Positions 46,836 through 55,610 of a stretch of DNA of 64,000 nt are shown in pieces. The notes beneath the pieces were generated by a model. That model had not been told where the DNA came from. It did no database searches and saw only the letters and a list, made by a program, of their open reading frames with translations. The stretch spans positions 49,174-113,173 of the forward strand of contig NZ_ALJF01000009.1 in assembly GCF_000300855.1 (NCBI RefSeq). The letters run 5' to 3'. The stretch is from Agrobacterium albertimagni AOL15. GTDB taxonomy: Bacteria > Pseudomonadota > Alphaproteobacteria > Rhizobiales > Rhizobiaceae. Position 1 is the stretch's first letter; the number at the start of each line of letters is the position of its first letter. A program made the position numbers and the translations under genes.

Positions 46836-48437
46836 TCAAGGCTGGCTGAAGAGGTCGATCAAAACCTGCCGCATCTCGTTCATCGGCCACTCCCTTGTCT
46901 GCGTCTCCGGGAGCATGCCGGTGAAGAAACCTTCCCATTCGAAACGGGCAACGAGTTCCCTGTCTGCCGACACGACGTGGATCGGGACGGCGCGCGATGC
47001 GTTGGGACCGGTGATGATGGCCGCAGGCTGATGGTCGCCGAGGATGACGAAGACGGTGTCTTCGCCAAACCGCGCCATGTAGCTGCCGAGCGTTTCCAGG
47101 GAATAGTCGATCGTCTGGATGTATTGGGCGCGCACACGCTCAGGATCGGCCCAGACCACCCGAGGCGGGTCGCCGCTTTCCGCCTGCGCGTTGAAGATCG
47201 AACCGTCGCCGACATCGTCCCAATCGATGAGGCGGGCGACGGGTGTCCAGGGCGCGTGGCTGGAGATCAGCGCCACTTCCGCCATCACTCTCTCGCCGGC
47301 TGCCCGGGCAGGGGCTCGGCCCAGTCGCTCGAAGGCTGACAGCGTATATTGATCCGGCATCGTGACCCAGTTGAACGGCTTTCCCTGATAGTCGAGATCG
47401 GCGGCCGCCAGAATTTGCCGATATCCAAAATAGACCGCCTCCGGCCAATCCATGGTAATTGCCGGCATGACGGCAATGCTCTTCCAGCCAGCTTCGACAA
47501 ACAGCCTGTTGAGGCTCGGTTGCTGGCTGATCATCAAGCGGTCGTAGCGCGCCTGACTGTCGACCCAGAGGCCGGAGAGGAGCGTTCCATGGGCAAGCCA
47601 GCTGAGCCCGCCAACGGTCGGAGCGGTGACCCAGGCACTGGCAGAGGCAAGTCCGGCGCGTTCGATCTCGGTCTGGACGCTTTCCAGGCGTGGTCGGGTG
47701 ATAGAGGCATATCGCGGATCCTCTACCGCCGAGCGTCCATAGGACTCCACGAAGATCAGCACGAAATCCTTGTCCCTGACGCGTCCGAAGAGCCCGGCGC
47801 CATTGCGAGGCCCCTCGCCCCGGGACAGAGCGGTTTCGAAGACATGCATGTCCTGAACGGAGCGGATGACAAGCGTCAGTCGATTGTTGAGGTAAGAGGG
47901 CATGCGCGCCTCGACACGGGGGGTATTCAGGAGGAACGCAATCCCGCCGAAAAGTGTGATCGCCACCAGAGACAGAACCAGCCAAGAGCGTGCGGGGCGT
48001 TGGATTTCCGTCAATCGCGCTGCGGCCCATAGAAACAATAGAAGAACGACCAGCAGACCGAGAAGGGCGGCTGCGACAGCCGCAAAGGCGGCGAGCGTTC
48101 CGACGGTTCCGGAGAACAGGTTCCAGCCGTCCGCCATCATCTTGATATCGAGGTAAGGATTGAATGGGCGCTGAAAGGCCTCCCGGGTGCCGATGTCGGC
48201 TACCTTCAGGAAAAGGATAAGAAGCAGCACCAGCCCGCAGAGAAATCCGATCGGCCGGCGCAGGATGCGCGGGACTGCAAGCAACAGCAGCAGCAGCAGC
48301 GGCCATTCGAGCGGCAGGCGGGCGAAGGCCTGAAAAGTAATTGCATCGAGCCGATCCGGCAGGGTGAAGGCAAACCAGGCGATCACCGTCACCACGAAGG
48401 CGCCGAGATAAGGCTTCAGCGTTTCGGCTGACTTCAT
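46836..48437 (-). CDS. Membrane-anchored sulfatase-fold enzyme (LtaS-like)
   Basis: This 533-residue protein has four to five N-terminal membrane helices (to about residue 165) and a periplasmic alkaline-phosphatase-superfamily domain. The metal-binding Glu is in VLIFVESYGRSA, the nucleophile Thr in APTVGGLSWLAHGT, and the metal-site end in VILGDHQP. Relatives transfer phosphoglycerol or phosphoethanolamine or cut phospho/sulfo-esters; the substrate here is unknown. The start at 48437 gives the first helix. It sits beside YbhN-like and CDP-alcohol genes, which points to envelope glycan or lipid decoration. Confidence 0.85.
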   Translation of the reverse strand: MKSAETLKPYLGAFVVTVIAWFAFTLPDRLDAITFQAFARLPLEWPLLLLLLLAVPRILRRPIGFLCGLVLLLILFLKVADIGTREAFQRPFNPYLDIKMMADGWNLFSGTVGTLAAFAAVAAALLGLLVVLLLFLWAAARLTEIQRPARSWLVLSLVAITLFGGIAFLLNTPRVEARMPSYLNNRLTLVIRSVQDMHVFETALSRGEGPRNGAGLFGRVRDKDFVLIFVESYGRSAVEDPRYASITRPRLESVQTEIERAGLASASAWVTAPTVGGLSWLAHGTLLSGLWVDSQARYDRLMISQQPSLNRLFVEAGWKSIAVMPAITMDWPEAVYFGYRQILAAADLDYQGKPFNWVTMPDQYTLSAFERLGRAPARAAGERVMAEVALISSHAPWTPVARLIDWDDVGDGSIFNAQAESGDPPRVVWADPERVRAQYIQTIDYSLETLGSYMARFGEDTVFVILGDHQPAAIITGPNASRAVPIHVVSADRELVARFEWEGFFTGMLPETQTREWPMNEMRQVLIDLFSQP

Positions 48438-48571
48438 GACCCAGTCACTCCGCTTCCGAGAAGGGCAGATCGATTGCACGCGAGAGGATTTGCAGTCATG
48501 AAGGTCCGCTGCCTCTCTTTCCGCGTATAGGACAGCAAACGACCACTCACCCTCGACGAAAGCCCCGCCGC

Positions 48572-49492
48572 TTGCCCATTCTGCGTTTCCTTGCTCCCGT
48601 TGCGTTGATCGCGCTCCTGGCATTCCTCCTGTCTAGAACGGATTTGACCGCGTTGGGAGACGCCTTCTCGCAGATCTCCGTCACGCATGTGATCGCTGGT
48701 CTCGCTCTGGTGCAGATCCAGATCATCGTGTCGGCGCTGCGCTGGCGCTTTACCGCGCGCCGTCTTGGCGAAGCGTTCCCGGCGAGCGTCGCGATCAGCG
48801 AATATTACGTCGCGAGCCTCCTCAATCAGAGCCTTCCGGGCGGTGTCGCCGGTGATGCCGTGCGCGCCTACCGAATGCGCAATGCCGGCGCCGGCGGCTG
48901 GAAAGGGCCCGCCAAGGCCGTGGTATTCGAGCGGCTTTCCGGCCAGGCCGCATTTTTCGTTCTGGCGCTTTCGGGCCTGTTCGCCTGGCCGCTTGTTCTC
49001 GGAGGGGAGGATGCCGGGCGTCAGGCCTTGCTGCTGGTGCTCTGCTTCTTGCTGTTTGCCGCCGCAGTCTGCGCGGGCCTGTTCATCGCGAAGCGCCGGT
49101 ACAAAGGGTCCAGCCATATCGGCGATGACCTGTTGCGCGTATTCATCCGCCGCGGCGCGCTTCCGATTCAGGCTGGTCTGAGCCTCGTGATCGTCGGCAG
49201 CTACGTTGCAACCTTTTTCCTTGCAAGCCATGCCGTCGGTGCCTCCCTGCCCTGGATCGCTGCTTTCACGATCATTCCGCTCTGTCTGATCGCCATGCTG
49301 ATCCCGGCCGGTTTCGGAGGCTGGGGCACACGGGAAGCCGCGGCCATGGCGCTCTGGCCGTTGCTTGGCGCCACGGACAGTCAGGGGCTGGCAGCGAGCA
49401 TCGTTTATGGCGGTCTCTCTCTGGCCGGCGCCCTGCCGGGTCTCGCGATCCTGTCGACCGAGGCCATCCGCGGAAAGCCGCGTCGCGCCTGA
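48572..49492 (+). CDS. Flippase-like membrane protein (YbhN / UPF0104)
   Basis: This 306-residue integral membrane protein of the lysylphosphatidylglycerol-synthase-TM / YbhN type has about seven to eight hydrophobic helices and the family motif LLNQSLPGGVAGDAVRAYR. Such proteins are thought to move lipids or lipid-linked glycans across the membrane. The start is a TTG at 48572 without a clear ribosome site, so it may be slightly different. It diverges from the sulfatase gene and converges on FkbM. Confidence 0.82.
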   Translation: MPILRFLAPVALIALLAFLLSRTDLTALGDAFSQISVTHVIAGLALVQIQIIVSALRWRFTARRLGEAFPASVAISEYYVASLLNQSLPGGVAGDAVRAYRMRNAGAGGWKGPAKAVVFERLSGQAAFFVLALSGLFAWPLVLGGEDAGRQALLLVLCFLLFAAAVCAGLFIAKRRYKGSSHIGDDLLRVFIRRGALPIQAGLSLVIVGSYVATFFLASHAVGASLPWIAAFTIIPLCLIAMLIPAGFGGWGTREAAAMALWPLLGATDSQGLAASIVYGGLSLAGALPGLAILSTEAIRGKPRRA

Positions 49493-49500
49493 ACGCCCTG

Positions 49501-50259
49501 TCATCGGGTCTCTATCCGGGCGTAAACGTCGCCGGATTGCGCTTCAGGGGGCATCTGCGACAGCTCGACCAAAAGTTCATCTGCCGACTTCCAGCGATCC
49601 GACACAAACCGATGCTGCTCTCCGACGACACGGTTGAAGCGATAATTGCCGATGCCCATCAGACGATCGATCGCGTTGGACGCAACGGAGGGCATCGCGG
49701 GAATGTATTCGAAGGCGATCAGAGGTATCGGCTTTGAAAGGCCGTAGAGAATTTCCGCCTCCGCACCCTCGACGTCGATCTTGCAAAAGGCGGGCATGCC
49801 GTATTTCGCGACGAGATGATCCAGCGTCACCATGGGCACCGTGACCTTGCGGTCCCAGACGACCTGCGAAAAACCCTTGCTCTGCTTGACCGTCTCGACG
49901 AAGCGGCTGGAAATGCTTGTGACCGTCGGATGGCGGCTTGAGATCAGCAAATCGATCTGCCCGGCGGACCGACCGACGGCCGCCCGTTCGAAGCCGGTCA
50001 AGGCGCCTGCAAAGCGGTTTTCGATGAAGTCCGCAAAAGCCGGCTGCGGTTCGACGGCGACGACTTTTGCCCCGAGCTTCAACAGGGTGCTGCTGCGGCT
50101 GCCGACATGAGCTCCGATGTCGAAGACGAGATCGCTGGGCTTGACGATCGACGCATAAAACTGCCGCAGCGCCGATCTGCGCCAAGGCTGGCCGTAGTAA
50201 ACGACGAGCGAGCGGGCGAGCCCGAAGGATGTTGAGAGGCGCTCGGTGAGACTGGTCAT
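49501..50259 (-). CDS. FkbM-family methyltransferase
   Basis: This 252-residue SAM-dependent methyltransferase of the FkbM family has motif I VFDIGAHVGSRSS, the acidic loop VVAVEPQP, and the family CKIDVEGAEAEIL segment. Such enzymes often methylate sugar hydroxyls of glycolipids or secondary metabolites. Its ATG overlaps the stop of the CDP-alcohol phosphotransferase gene by four bases (ATGA). Confidence 0.9.
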   Translation of the reverse strand: MTSLTERLSTSFGLARSLVVYYGQPWRRSALRQFYASIVKPSDLVFDIGAHVGSRSSTLLKLGAKVVAVEPQPAFADFIENRFAGALTGFERAAVGRSAGQIDLLISSRHPTVTSISSRFVETVKQSKGFSQVVWDRKVTVPMVTLDHLVAKYGMPAFCKIDVEGAEAEILYGLSKPIPLIAFEYIPAMPSVASNAIDRLMGIGNYRFNRVVGEQHRFVSDRWKSADELLVELSQMPPEAQSGDVYARIETR

Positions 50260-51068
50260 GGCGTGACGGGCCGACGCAGCAGGTAGAACACGTCCACCGT
50301 AAACGAATAGGCGAGCGCCAGAAGCGCGACCGCTGCTATGGCGGTCGAATAGGGAACGGTCACGAAGGGGATCAGGATCAGGCAGAGAGCAGAGATCTGG
50401 ATCACGCAGACAAGCTTGCGTCGGAACGACGGGAGGAGCTCGCCGTTCAGCTTCGGCATCACCCAGCCTGCGGCCACGAAGCCGTAGCGCATCAGGCCGA
50501 TCAGCAATACCCAGAGCCCAGCCTTTTCCAGGAAGGCTGCGGCGACGGACAGGACCAGGATCAGCAGCGCATCGACTTCCATATCGAAGCGCGCGCCGAA
50601 GGGCGATTCATGGCCGTAGCTTCGCGCAAGATAGCCATCGACCCCGTCGAGCGCCAAGGCGATCAGAACCACGCCGGCGAGTGTCCAGAGTGCTGTATCG
50701 GTGGCGGCGAGACTGTCGAAACAAAGAACGGTCGCGCCAGTCAGGCTGACGAGACAAGCGCGAAACGCGGTGACGAGATTGGCCGGGCCGAACTTGCGAT
50801 GGGGGTGATCCGGCAGAGCATAAACCACCAGCGCAAACATCAGCGCGAGCGACAGAATGACCGAGGCCACGAAATCCCAGCCGAGCGGCAGGTGAAAGGA
50901 CACGACCACCGCGACGACCGATGTGCCGACGAGCAGGCCGGAGAGACCGGCCAGCGTGTTCATCAGCAGTCCGCGACGCTGCCGCAGCATTGCGACCCAG
51001 TCGAGCTGGGCATCTGCCCATGGCCGACCGAAGCCATCGCCGCCAAGCCGTTCAGGCTCGCTTGCCAT
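50256..51068 (-). CDS. CDP-alcohol phosphatidyltransferase-family enzyme
   Basis: This 270-residue membrane enzyme has about six hydrophobic segments and the diagnostic CDP-alcohol phosphotransferase motif DGVDGYLAR...GARFDMEVD (all four Asp present). The family joins a CDP-activated alcohol to a second alcohol, for example making phosphatidylglycerophosphate or phosphatidylinositol-like lipids. The acceptor is unknown. GGAGG precedes the ATG. It lies 28 bp after the ribA-like gene, in one minus-strand unit. Confidence 0.9.
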   Translation of the reverse strand: MASEPERLGGDGFGRPWADAQLDWVAMLRQRRGLLMNTLAGLSGLLVGTSVVAVVVSFHLPLGWDFVASVILSLALMFALVVYALPDHPHRKFGPANLVTAFRACLVSLTGATVLCFDSLAATDTALWTLAGVVLIALALDGVDGYLARSYGHESPFGARFDMEVDALLILVLSVAAAFLEKAGLWVLLIGLMRYGFVAAGWVMPKLNGELLPSFRRKLVCVIQISALCLILIPFVTVPYSTAIAAVALLALAYSFTVDVFYLLRRPVTP

Positions 51069-51096
51069 CTTGCAATCCTCCCTGCCCGCCTGGAGC

Positions 51097-52203
51097 TTAT
51101 TCTGCTGCGACCAGAGTTTCCAGATCCAGCATGTGGCCGGCGCGCAAGGTCTTGGTGCGCAGATAGTTTTCGTTTTCCGCCGTGACGCGACCGGTGACCG
51201 GCGCCCTTGCCTCGACTTCGATGCCGCCGAGCTTCAGGCCGGCAATCTTGGTCGGGTTGTTGGTGTAGACCGCAACCTTTGAGATCTCCAAATGCCGCAA
51301 CATGGCAACGGCCGCCTCATAGCGGCGATGGTCTTCGGTGAGCCCGAGCTCGGCATCCGCATCGATCGTGTCGAGGCCGAGATGCTGATAGCCGTAGGCG
51401 CGCATCTTAGCGCCAATGCCCGTGCCGCGGCCTTCCTGGTCGAGATAAAGCAGCACGCCGCCGCCCGCCTGCTTCAGCAGAGCAAGACCGTTGCGCAGCT
51501 GGTCGCCGCAATCGCATTTCAGGGAGCCGCAGAGATCACCGGTAATGCAGGAGGAGTGAATGCGGATCGGCACGGTCTTCGTCACATCCGGCTTACCGAC
51601 CACAATCGCAACCTGATCCTTCTGCGCCAAGCCACCGCGGAAGACGACAAAATCGGCATCCCCGAGATCCTTCAAGGGAACGCGGGTGCGCGCGACCTTG
51701 TCGAAGCGCTGGCGTGCGGCATCCGCGCCTTTCAATCGGCTGTAGGCGATCTCGCAGCAAGCGCCGAACCGATCTGTCATGGTCGTGACATCCGCCAAAA
51801 CCATGGCCGGCAGCAACAGCGCCAGGCGGGCCAGTTCTGTCGTCTGTGTCGCCAGTGCATCCGCTGGCTGCCACAATGCAGGCTTTTCCGCACCAAGCGT
51901 GTAAGCCAGCCGCGAGGCATCATCGAAAGACAGGCCGGCGAGCGGCGTGATGACATCCTGTTCGGCCCCGATCCCCAAGCGACCGGCCCGCGGCGCGGTC
52001 AAGAGGAGACCATGGCGGTTATCGGTAACGGCTGCGAATTGATCGTAAAGCGACGGTGCCACACAGTCGAGCGCCAGAACAGCAAGCTTTCGTTCCCCCT
52101 CCGTGACGACGACGGGTCGGCCATAGCGCAGTTCGGCGACGGCGCGTTCTACTTCGATTTCGGCGGTTGAGAATTGGAAAGCGGACTGGCTGGACTTAGA
52201 CAT
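51097..52203 (-). CDS. GTP cyclohydrolase II with degenerate RibB-like N-domain
   Basis: This 368-residue protein has a complete cyclohydrolase II in its C-terminal half: zinc Cys in SSCITGD and LKCDCGDQL, the active-site YLDQEGRGTGIG, and TNNPTKI. That part opens GTP to a diaminopyrimidine ribosyl phosphate. The N-terminal half has the outline of a DHBP synthase (ELRYGRPVVVTEGERKLA) but lacks the acidic DDExRExEGD loop needed for RibB activity. The surrounding genes suggest a paralogue devoted to a special pathway rather than riboflavin. The ATG at 52203 has GGGAG upstream. Confidence 0.88.
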   Translation of the reverse strand: MSKSSQSAFQFSTAEIEVERAVAELRYGRPVVVTEGERKLAVLALDCVAPSLYDQFAAVTDNRHGLLLTAPRAGRLGIGAEQDVITPLAGLSFDDASRLAYTLGAEKPALWQPADALATQTTELARLALLLPAMVLADVTTMTDRFGACCEIAYSRLKGADAARQRFDKVARTRVPLKDLGDADFVVFRGGLAQKDQVAIVVGKPDVTKTVPIRIHSSCITGDLCGSLKCDCGDQLRNGLALLKQAGGGVLLYLDQEGRGTGIGAKMRAYGYQHLGLDTIDADAELGLTEDHRRYEAAVAMLRHLEISKVAVYTNNPTKIAGLKLGGIEVEARAPVTGRVTAENENYLRTKTLRAGHMLDLETLVAAE

Positions 52204-52284
52204 GAGGCGTACTCTCCCTATCAGTGGCAACCATTACGCCGGAGTTTCAGCGACGGTTTGCGCATCCGCCATAAATTTATTTTG

Positions 52285-53364
52285 ATGGCGGCTACGGAAC
52301 AAAATGTCTTCTTCGGCAATACGTTCCATTGGTCTGCATATTTAGGGTGGGGGACACGCAGTTTGAAGCTTGGGGCAAATGAACAATCCGTATCCGCCGG
52401 AGATACGGCGGCTGCGCTGTGGTTCGAGGCAAAGGAAATCTGCCGGCTACGGCATGAGCCGCTCGGCATCCCGGCTCAGGACGAAGTGCTCGTGCGGACG
52501 CTTTACAGTGGCATCAGCCGCGGAACCGAGTCCCTGATTTTCAAGGGAGCGGTCCCTGAAAGCGAGTTCGAACGCATGCGCGGACCGCATATGGAGGGGC
52601 AGTTTCCCTTTCCGGTAAAATATGGATATGCGGCTGTCGGCGAGGTGGAGAAAGGTCCACCAGATCTGGTCGGTCGCAACGTCTTTGCCCTTCATCCTCA
52701 TCAAGATCGCTTTATCCTGCCGTCCGATCAAGTGACGCTGCTGCCGGAGGCGCTGCCGCCGCGGCGGGCGGTGCTCGCTGCCAATATGGAAACTGCGCTC
52801 AACATCACATGGGATGCAGGGGTGCAGCCGGGCGACCGCGTCGCCGTCTTTGGCGCAGGCGTTGTCGGGACACTCGTTGCCTATCTCGCCTCGCGGATTG
52901 CCGGCACAGAGACTGTCCTCATCGACAAGGACCCCACGCGCCGCAAACTGGCCTCCGATCTGGACCTCACCTTTGCCGAACCTGACATGATCGAGGGGGA
53001 ATTCGACATCTTGATCAATGCCAGCACAGCCCCGGCAGCACTGGAAAACGCCATCGCCCATGCGGGCTTTGAAGCAAGAATTGTTGAAGCAAGCTGGTAT
53101 GGCGACCGCATGGTCAGCATTCCCCTGGGCGGCGCCTTTCATTCTCGCCGCCTGTCCCTCGTCAGTTCGCAGGTCGGCGGCATCCCGTCCTCACGCCGAG
53201 CTCGCTGGACCTATCGTCGGCGAATGAGCAAGGCGCTGGAGCTGCTTCTGGACGTTCGTCTGGAGCGCCTTATCTCCGGCGAGACCGCTTTTTCTGAACT
53301 GCCAGACGCCTACGCTCGTATCCTCTCCACACAGGACACCCTGTGTCATCGCATCCGTTACTGA
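52285..53364 (+). CDS. Zinc-less medium-chain dehydrogenase (BchC-like)
   Basis: This medium-chain dehydrogenase/reductase of up to 359 residues has a clear Rossmann fold (VAVFGAGVVGTLVAY, then VLIDKD). The places where zinc alcohol dehydrogenases carry Cys and Glu read SGISRGTE and YGYAAVGE, so the catalytic zinc site is absent, as in the BchC-like branch. The start is uncertain: the ATG at 52285 is the first good codon, but similarity seems to begin only near ALWFEAKE (about residue 45). It heads a four-gene plus-strand operon, divergent from the cyclohydrolase gene. Confidence 0.8.
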   Translation: MAATEQNVFFGNTFHWSAYLGWGTRSLKLGANEQSVSAGDTAAALWFEAKEICRLRHEPLGIPAQDEVLVRTLYSGISRGTESLIFKGAVPESEFERMRGPHMEGQFPFPVKYGYAAVGEVEKGPPDLVGRNVFALHPHQDRFILPSDQVTLLPEALPPRRAVLAANMETALNITWDAGVQPGDRVAVFGAGVVGTLVAYLASRIAGTETVLIDKDPTRRKLASDLDLTFAEPDMIEGEFDILINASTAPAALENAIAHAGFEARIVEASWYGDRMVSIPLGGAFHSRRLSLVSSQVGGIPSSRRARWTYRRRMSKALELLLDVRLERLISGETAFSELPDAYARILSTQDTLCHRIRY

Positions 53365-53377
53365 CGAAAGAGATCTC

Positions 53378-53776
53378 ATGTTCGCTGTTGAAGTCCGAGA
53401 CCATATCATGATCGCCCACAGCCTGCCGCGCCCGGTTTTCGGGCCTGCACAGGGGATGCACGGCGCAACCTTCGTTGTCGATGCGGCCTTTTTCACAAAG
53501 GACGTAGACGAAGATGGCCTCGCCGTCGACATCGGCGCTGCAACAACTGTTCTGTCCGAGGTCTTGAAGCCGCTGAACTATCAGAACCTGGACGAGCTTG
53601 CGGTGTTCAAAGGTAAGGTCAGCACGACGGAAGTCATTGCGAAACACATCTTTGACCAGCTGGCGCAGGCTGTGTCCGACAAGCGCCTCGGTCCCGGCAG
53701 CCACCGGATCTGCCGGCTGAAGGTGATGCTGCACGAATCCCATGCGGCGCGTGGCTGGTACGAGGCCGATCTTTGA
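53378..53776 (+). CDS. 6-pyruvoyltetrahydropterin synthase-like protein with altered active site
   Basis: This 132-residue protein has the PTPS/QueD T-fold: an N-terminal AHSLP segment, MHGATFVVD, and a C-terminal VMLHES. In active enzymes the second segment reads CxxxHGHNY and a middle one DHxxLN; here Cys, one zinc His and the Asp-His pair are missing (AQGMHGATF and PLNYQNLD), while the pterin-anchoring Glu in LHES is kept. It may bind a pterin or pyrimidine without normal PTPS chemistry. It begins 13 bp after the dehydrogenase and overlaps the glycosyltransferase by four bases. Confidence 0.82.
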   Translation: MFAVEVRDHIMIAHSLPRPVFGPAQGMHGATFVVDAAFFTKDVDEDGLAVDIGAATTVLSEVLKPLNYQNLDELAVFKGKVSTTEVIAKHIFDQLAQAVSDKRLGPGSHRICRLKVMLHESHAARGWYEADL

Positions 53777-54816
53777 ACCGTTCCCTCGTGTTCGCCTATC
53801 CGGGCGATCTTTCGCTGAAGACCGGCGGCTATGGCTATGATCGCCAGGTCCTCGATGGACTGCGTAAACTCGGTTGGCAGATCACACTCCTGCCATTGGG
53901 CGAAGGTTTTCCGTTTCCCACTGCAGACACGCGGCGAGGGGCAGAAACTGCGCTGTCGTCGATACCGGACGGGACGCTCGTTCTGATCGACGGCCTTGCC
54001 TTCGGCGTCCTCGATGCCTGGGCGGGAGCCCATGCCGAACGTCTCCAGATCATTGCTCTTGTTCATCATCCGCTCGCCCTCGAAACGGGGCTTTCGGACG
54101 AGCAGCAGCAGCACTTCCGACAGAGCGAACAGAGGGCGCTGGCAGCCGCCCGGCATGTGATTGTCACCTCGCCGATGACGGCACGTGAGCTTGCATCCAA
54201 CTATGGGGTCGCGTCTTCCCGCATTACGGTCGCCCTGCCTGGCATCGACAAGAGCGACGTAAGGCGCGTCGTTAATGCGGCCCCGCAGATCCTCTCGGTC
54301 GGTACGCTCACCCGGCGCAAGGGTCATGACGTGCTGCTGAGGGCTCTCAAATCGGTCGAGGATCTCGACTGGCAGGCCGTGATCATTGGCAGCAAGAGCC
54401 TCGATCCTTCGACGAGCGAAGCGCTGGCGCGACAGGTGGAAACGCTGGGCCTGGAGGCGCGCGTTCAGTTGCTTGGCGAGGTCGATGACCCGCAGGTGCA
54501 CTTCGCCTCGGCGGACATCTTTGCGCTTGCCAGCCGATACGAAGGCTATGGGATGGTGTTTGCCGAAGCACTATCTCACGGACTTCCGATCGTGGCGTGC
54601 CACGCCGGAGCCGTTCCAGACGTGGTGCCTTCCGATGCGGGCATCCTCGTGCCGGTCGATGACGCGCCGGCTTTCGGAGAGGCGCTCCGCCGTCTGCTGC
54701 AGAGCCCGCGGGAACGTGAGATGCGCTCTGCGGCGGCACTTCAAGCCGGCAGCCTCTTGCCAACATGGGCAGACACGGCGGCAATCATTTCCAACACACT
54801 GGATGGTATTTCATGA
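53773..54816 (+). CDS. GT4-family glycosyltransferase
   Basis: This 347-residue GT-B glycosyltransferase has the acceptor-side AYPGDLSLKTGGYGYDRQVL opening and the donor-side TLTRRKGHDVLLRA Lys motif. The Glu-x7-Glu element EGYGMVFAEALSHGLPIV is present. It would move a nucleotide-activated sugar to an acceptor, plausibly a pterin- or pyrimidine-like product of neighbouring enzymes. The TTG start at 53773 overlaps the PTPS-like stop; the end overlaps the methyltransferase (ATGA). Confidence 0.9.
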   Translation: MNRSLVFAYPGDLSLKTGGYGYDRQVLDGLRKLGWQITLLPLGEGFPFPTADTRRGAETALSSIPDGTLVLIDGLAFGVLDAWAGAHAERLQIIALVHHPLALETGLSDEQQQHFRQSEQRALAAARHVIVTSPMTARELASNYGVASSRITVALPGIDKSDVRRVVNAAPQILSVGTLTRRKGHDVLLRALKSVEDLDWQAVIIGSKSLDPSTSEALARQVETLGLEARVQLLGEVDDPQVHFASADIFALASRYEGYGMVFAEALSHGLPIVACHAGAVPDVVPSDAGILVPVDDAPAFGEALRRLLQSPREREMRSAAALQAGSLLPTWADTAAIISNTLDGIS

Positions 54817-55610
54817 GCGGCTTCAACAAGGACTGGCTTGCACTGCGCGAACCCGTAGACATGAGGGCGCGGGCAAATTCGTTGGTCGAGCAATTGTCGC
54901 AGCATCTCGACGGTATCGAGCGCCCCAAAATACTCGACATCGGCTGCGGCACTGGCTCGACCTGGCGCAGCCTCGCTCATCGCTTCCCGGGGCATTCGGA
55001 ATGGCAGTTGCTCGACTACGACCCGCTGCTGCTGGCGGAGGCCGAACGGCGTATCGGGCAACATCAGGATGTCTCTTTTCGACAGTTCGATCTGAACGAG
55101 ATCGACTCGCTGCCGCTGACCGAGGTGAGCGTGGTGACGGCATCGGCTCTCTTCGATCTCTGCTCGGCAGAGTTTTGCGATCACTTCGCCGAGATACTCT
55201 CAGCAAGTAATACGGGTCTCTATGCCGCGCTGAACTATGACGGCGTTATGGAGTGGTCCATTGCTCATCCGCTCGACCAACAGGTCGCCAAGGACTTCAA
55301 TCAGCACCAGCATTTCGACAAGGGCTTTGGGCCGGCACTTGGTCCGGATGCGACCGCGCATCTGAAGCAAGCGTTCGAGCGCTTGGGCTATTCAGTCTCT
55401 GTTGCCACGAGCCCCTGGGTGATGGGCCGTGATGACGGAGATTTGCAGGCCGCGTTCCTCGAGGGGCTCGAACAGCCGCTTTCGGAGATCGGTTCTCTGA
55501 CTGACGTCCAAATCAGGGACTGGCTGGGTTTCAGGCTCGAAAAGATCGCAGAGGCCGGAAGTTCATGCGTGGTCGGCCACTCGGATATGCTCGCGCTCCC
55601 CCGACACTGA
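54813..55610 (+). CDS. Class I SAM-dependent methyltransferase
   Basis: This 265-residue methyltransferase has motif I ILDIGCGTGSTWRSL and motif II LLDYDPLLLAEAE, closest to generic small-molecule methyltransferases. It is the last gene of the dehydrogenase-PTPS-GT operon. Its final 48 bases overlap the end of the minus-strand RibD-like gene, tail to tail, an unusual arrangement. The acceptor is unknown. Confidence 0.88.
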   Translation: MSGFNKDWLALREPVDMRARANSLVEQLSQHLDGIERPKILDIGCGTGSTWRSLAHRFPGHSEWQLLDYDPLLLAEAERRIGQHQDVSFRQFDLNEIDSLPLTEVSVVTASALFDLCSAEFCDHFAEILSASNTGLYAALNYDGVMEWSIAHPLDQQVAKDFNQHQHFDKGFGPALGPDATAHLKQAFERLGYSVSVATSPWVMGRDDGDLQAAFLEGLEQPLSEIGSLTDVQIRDWLGFRLEKIAEAGSSCVVGHSDMLALPRH

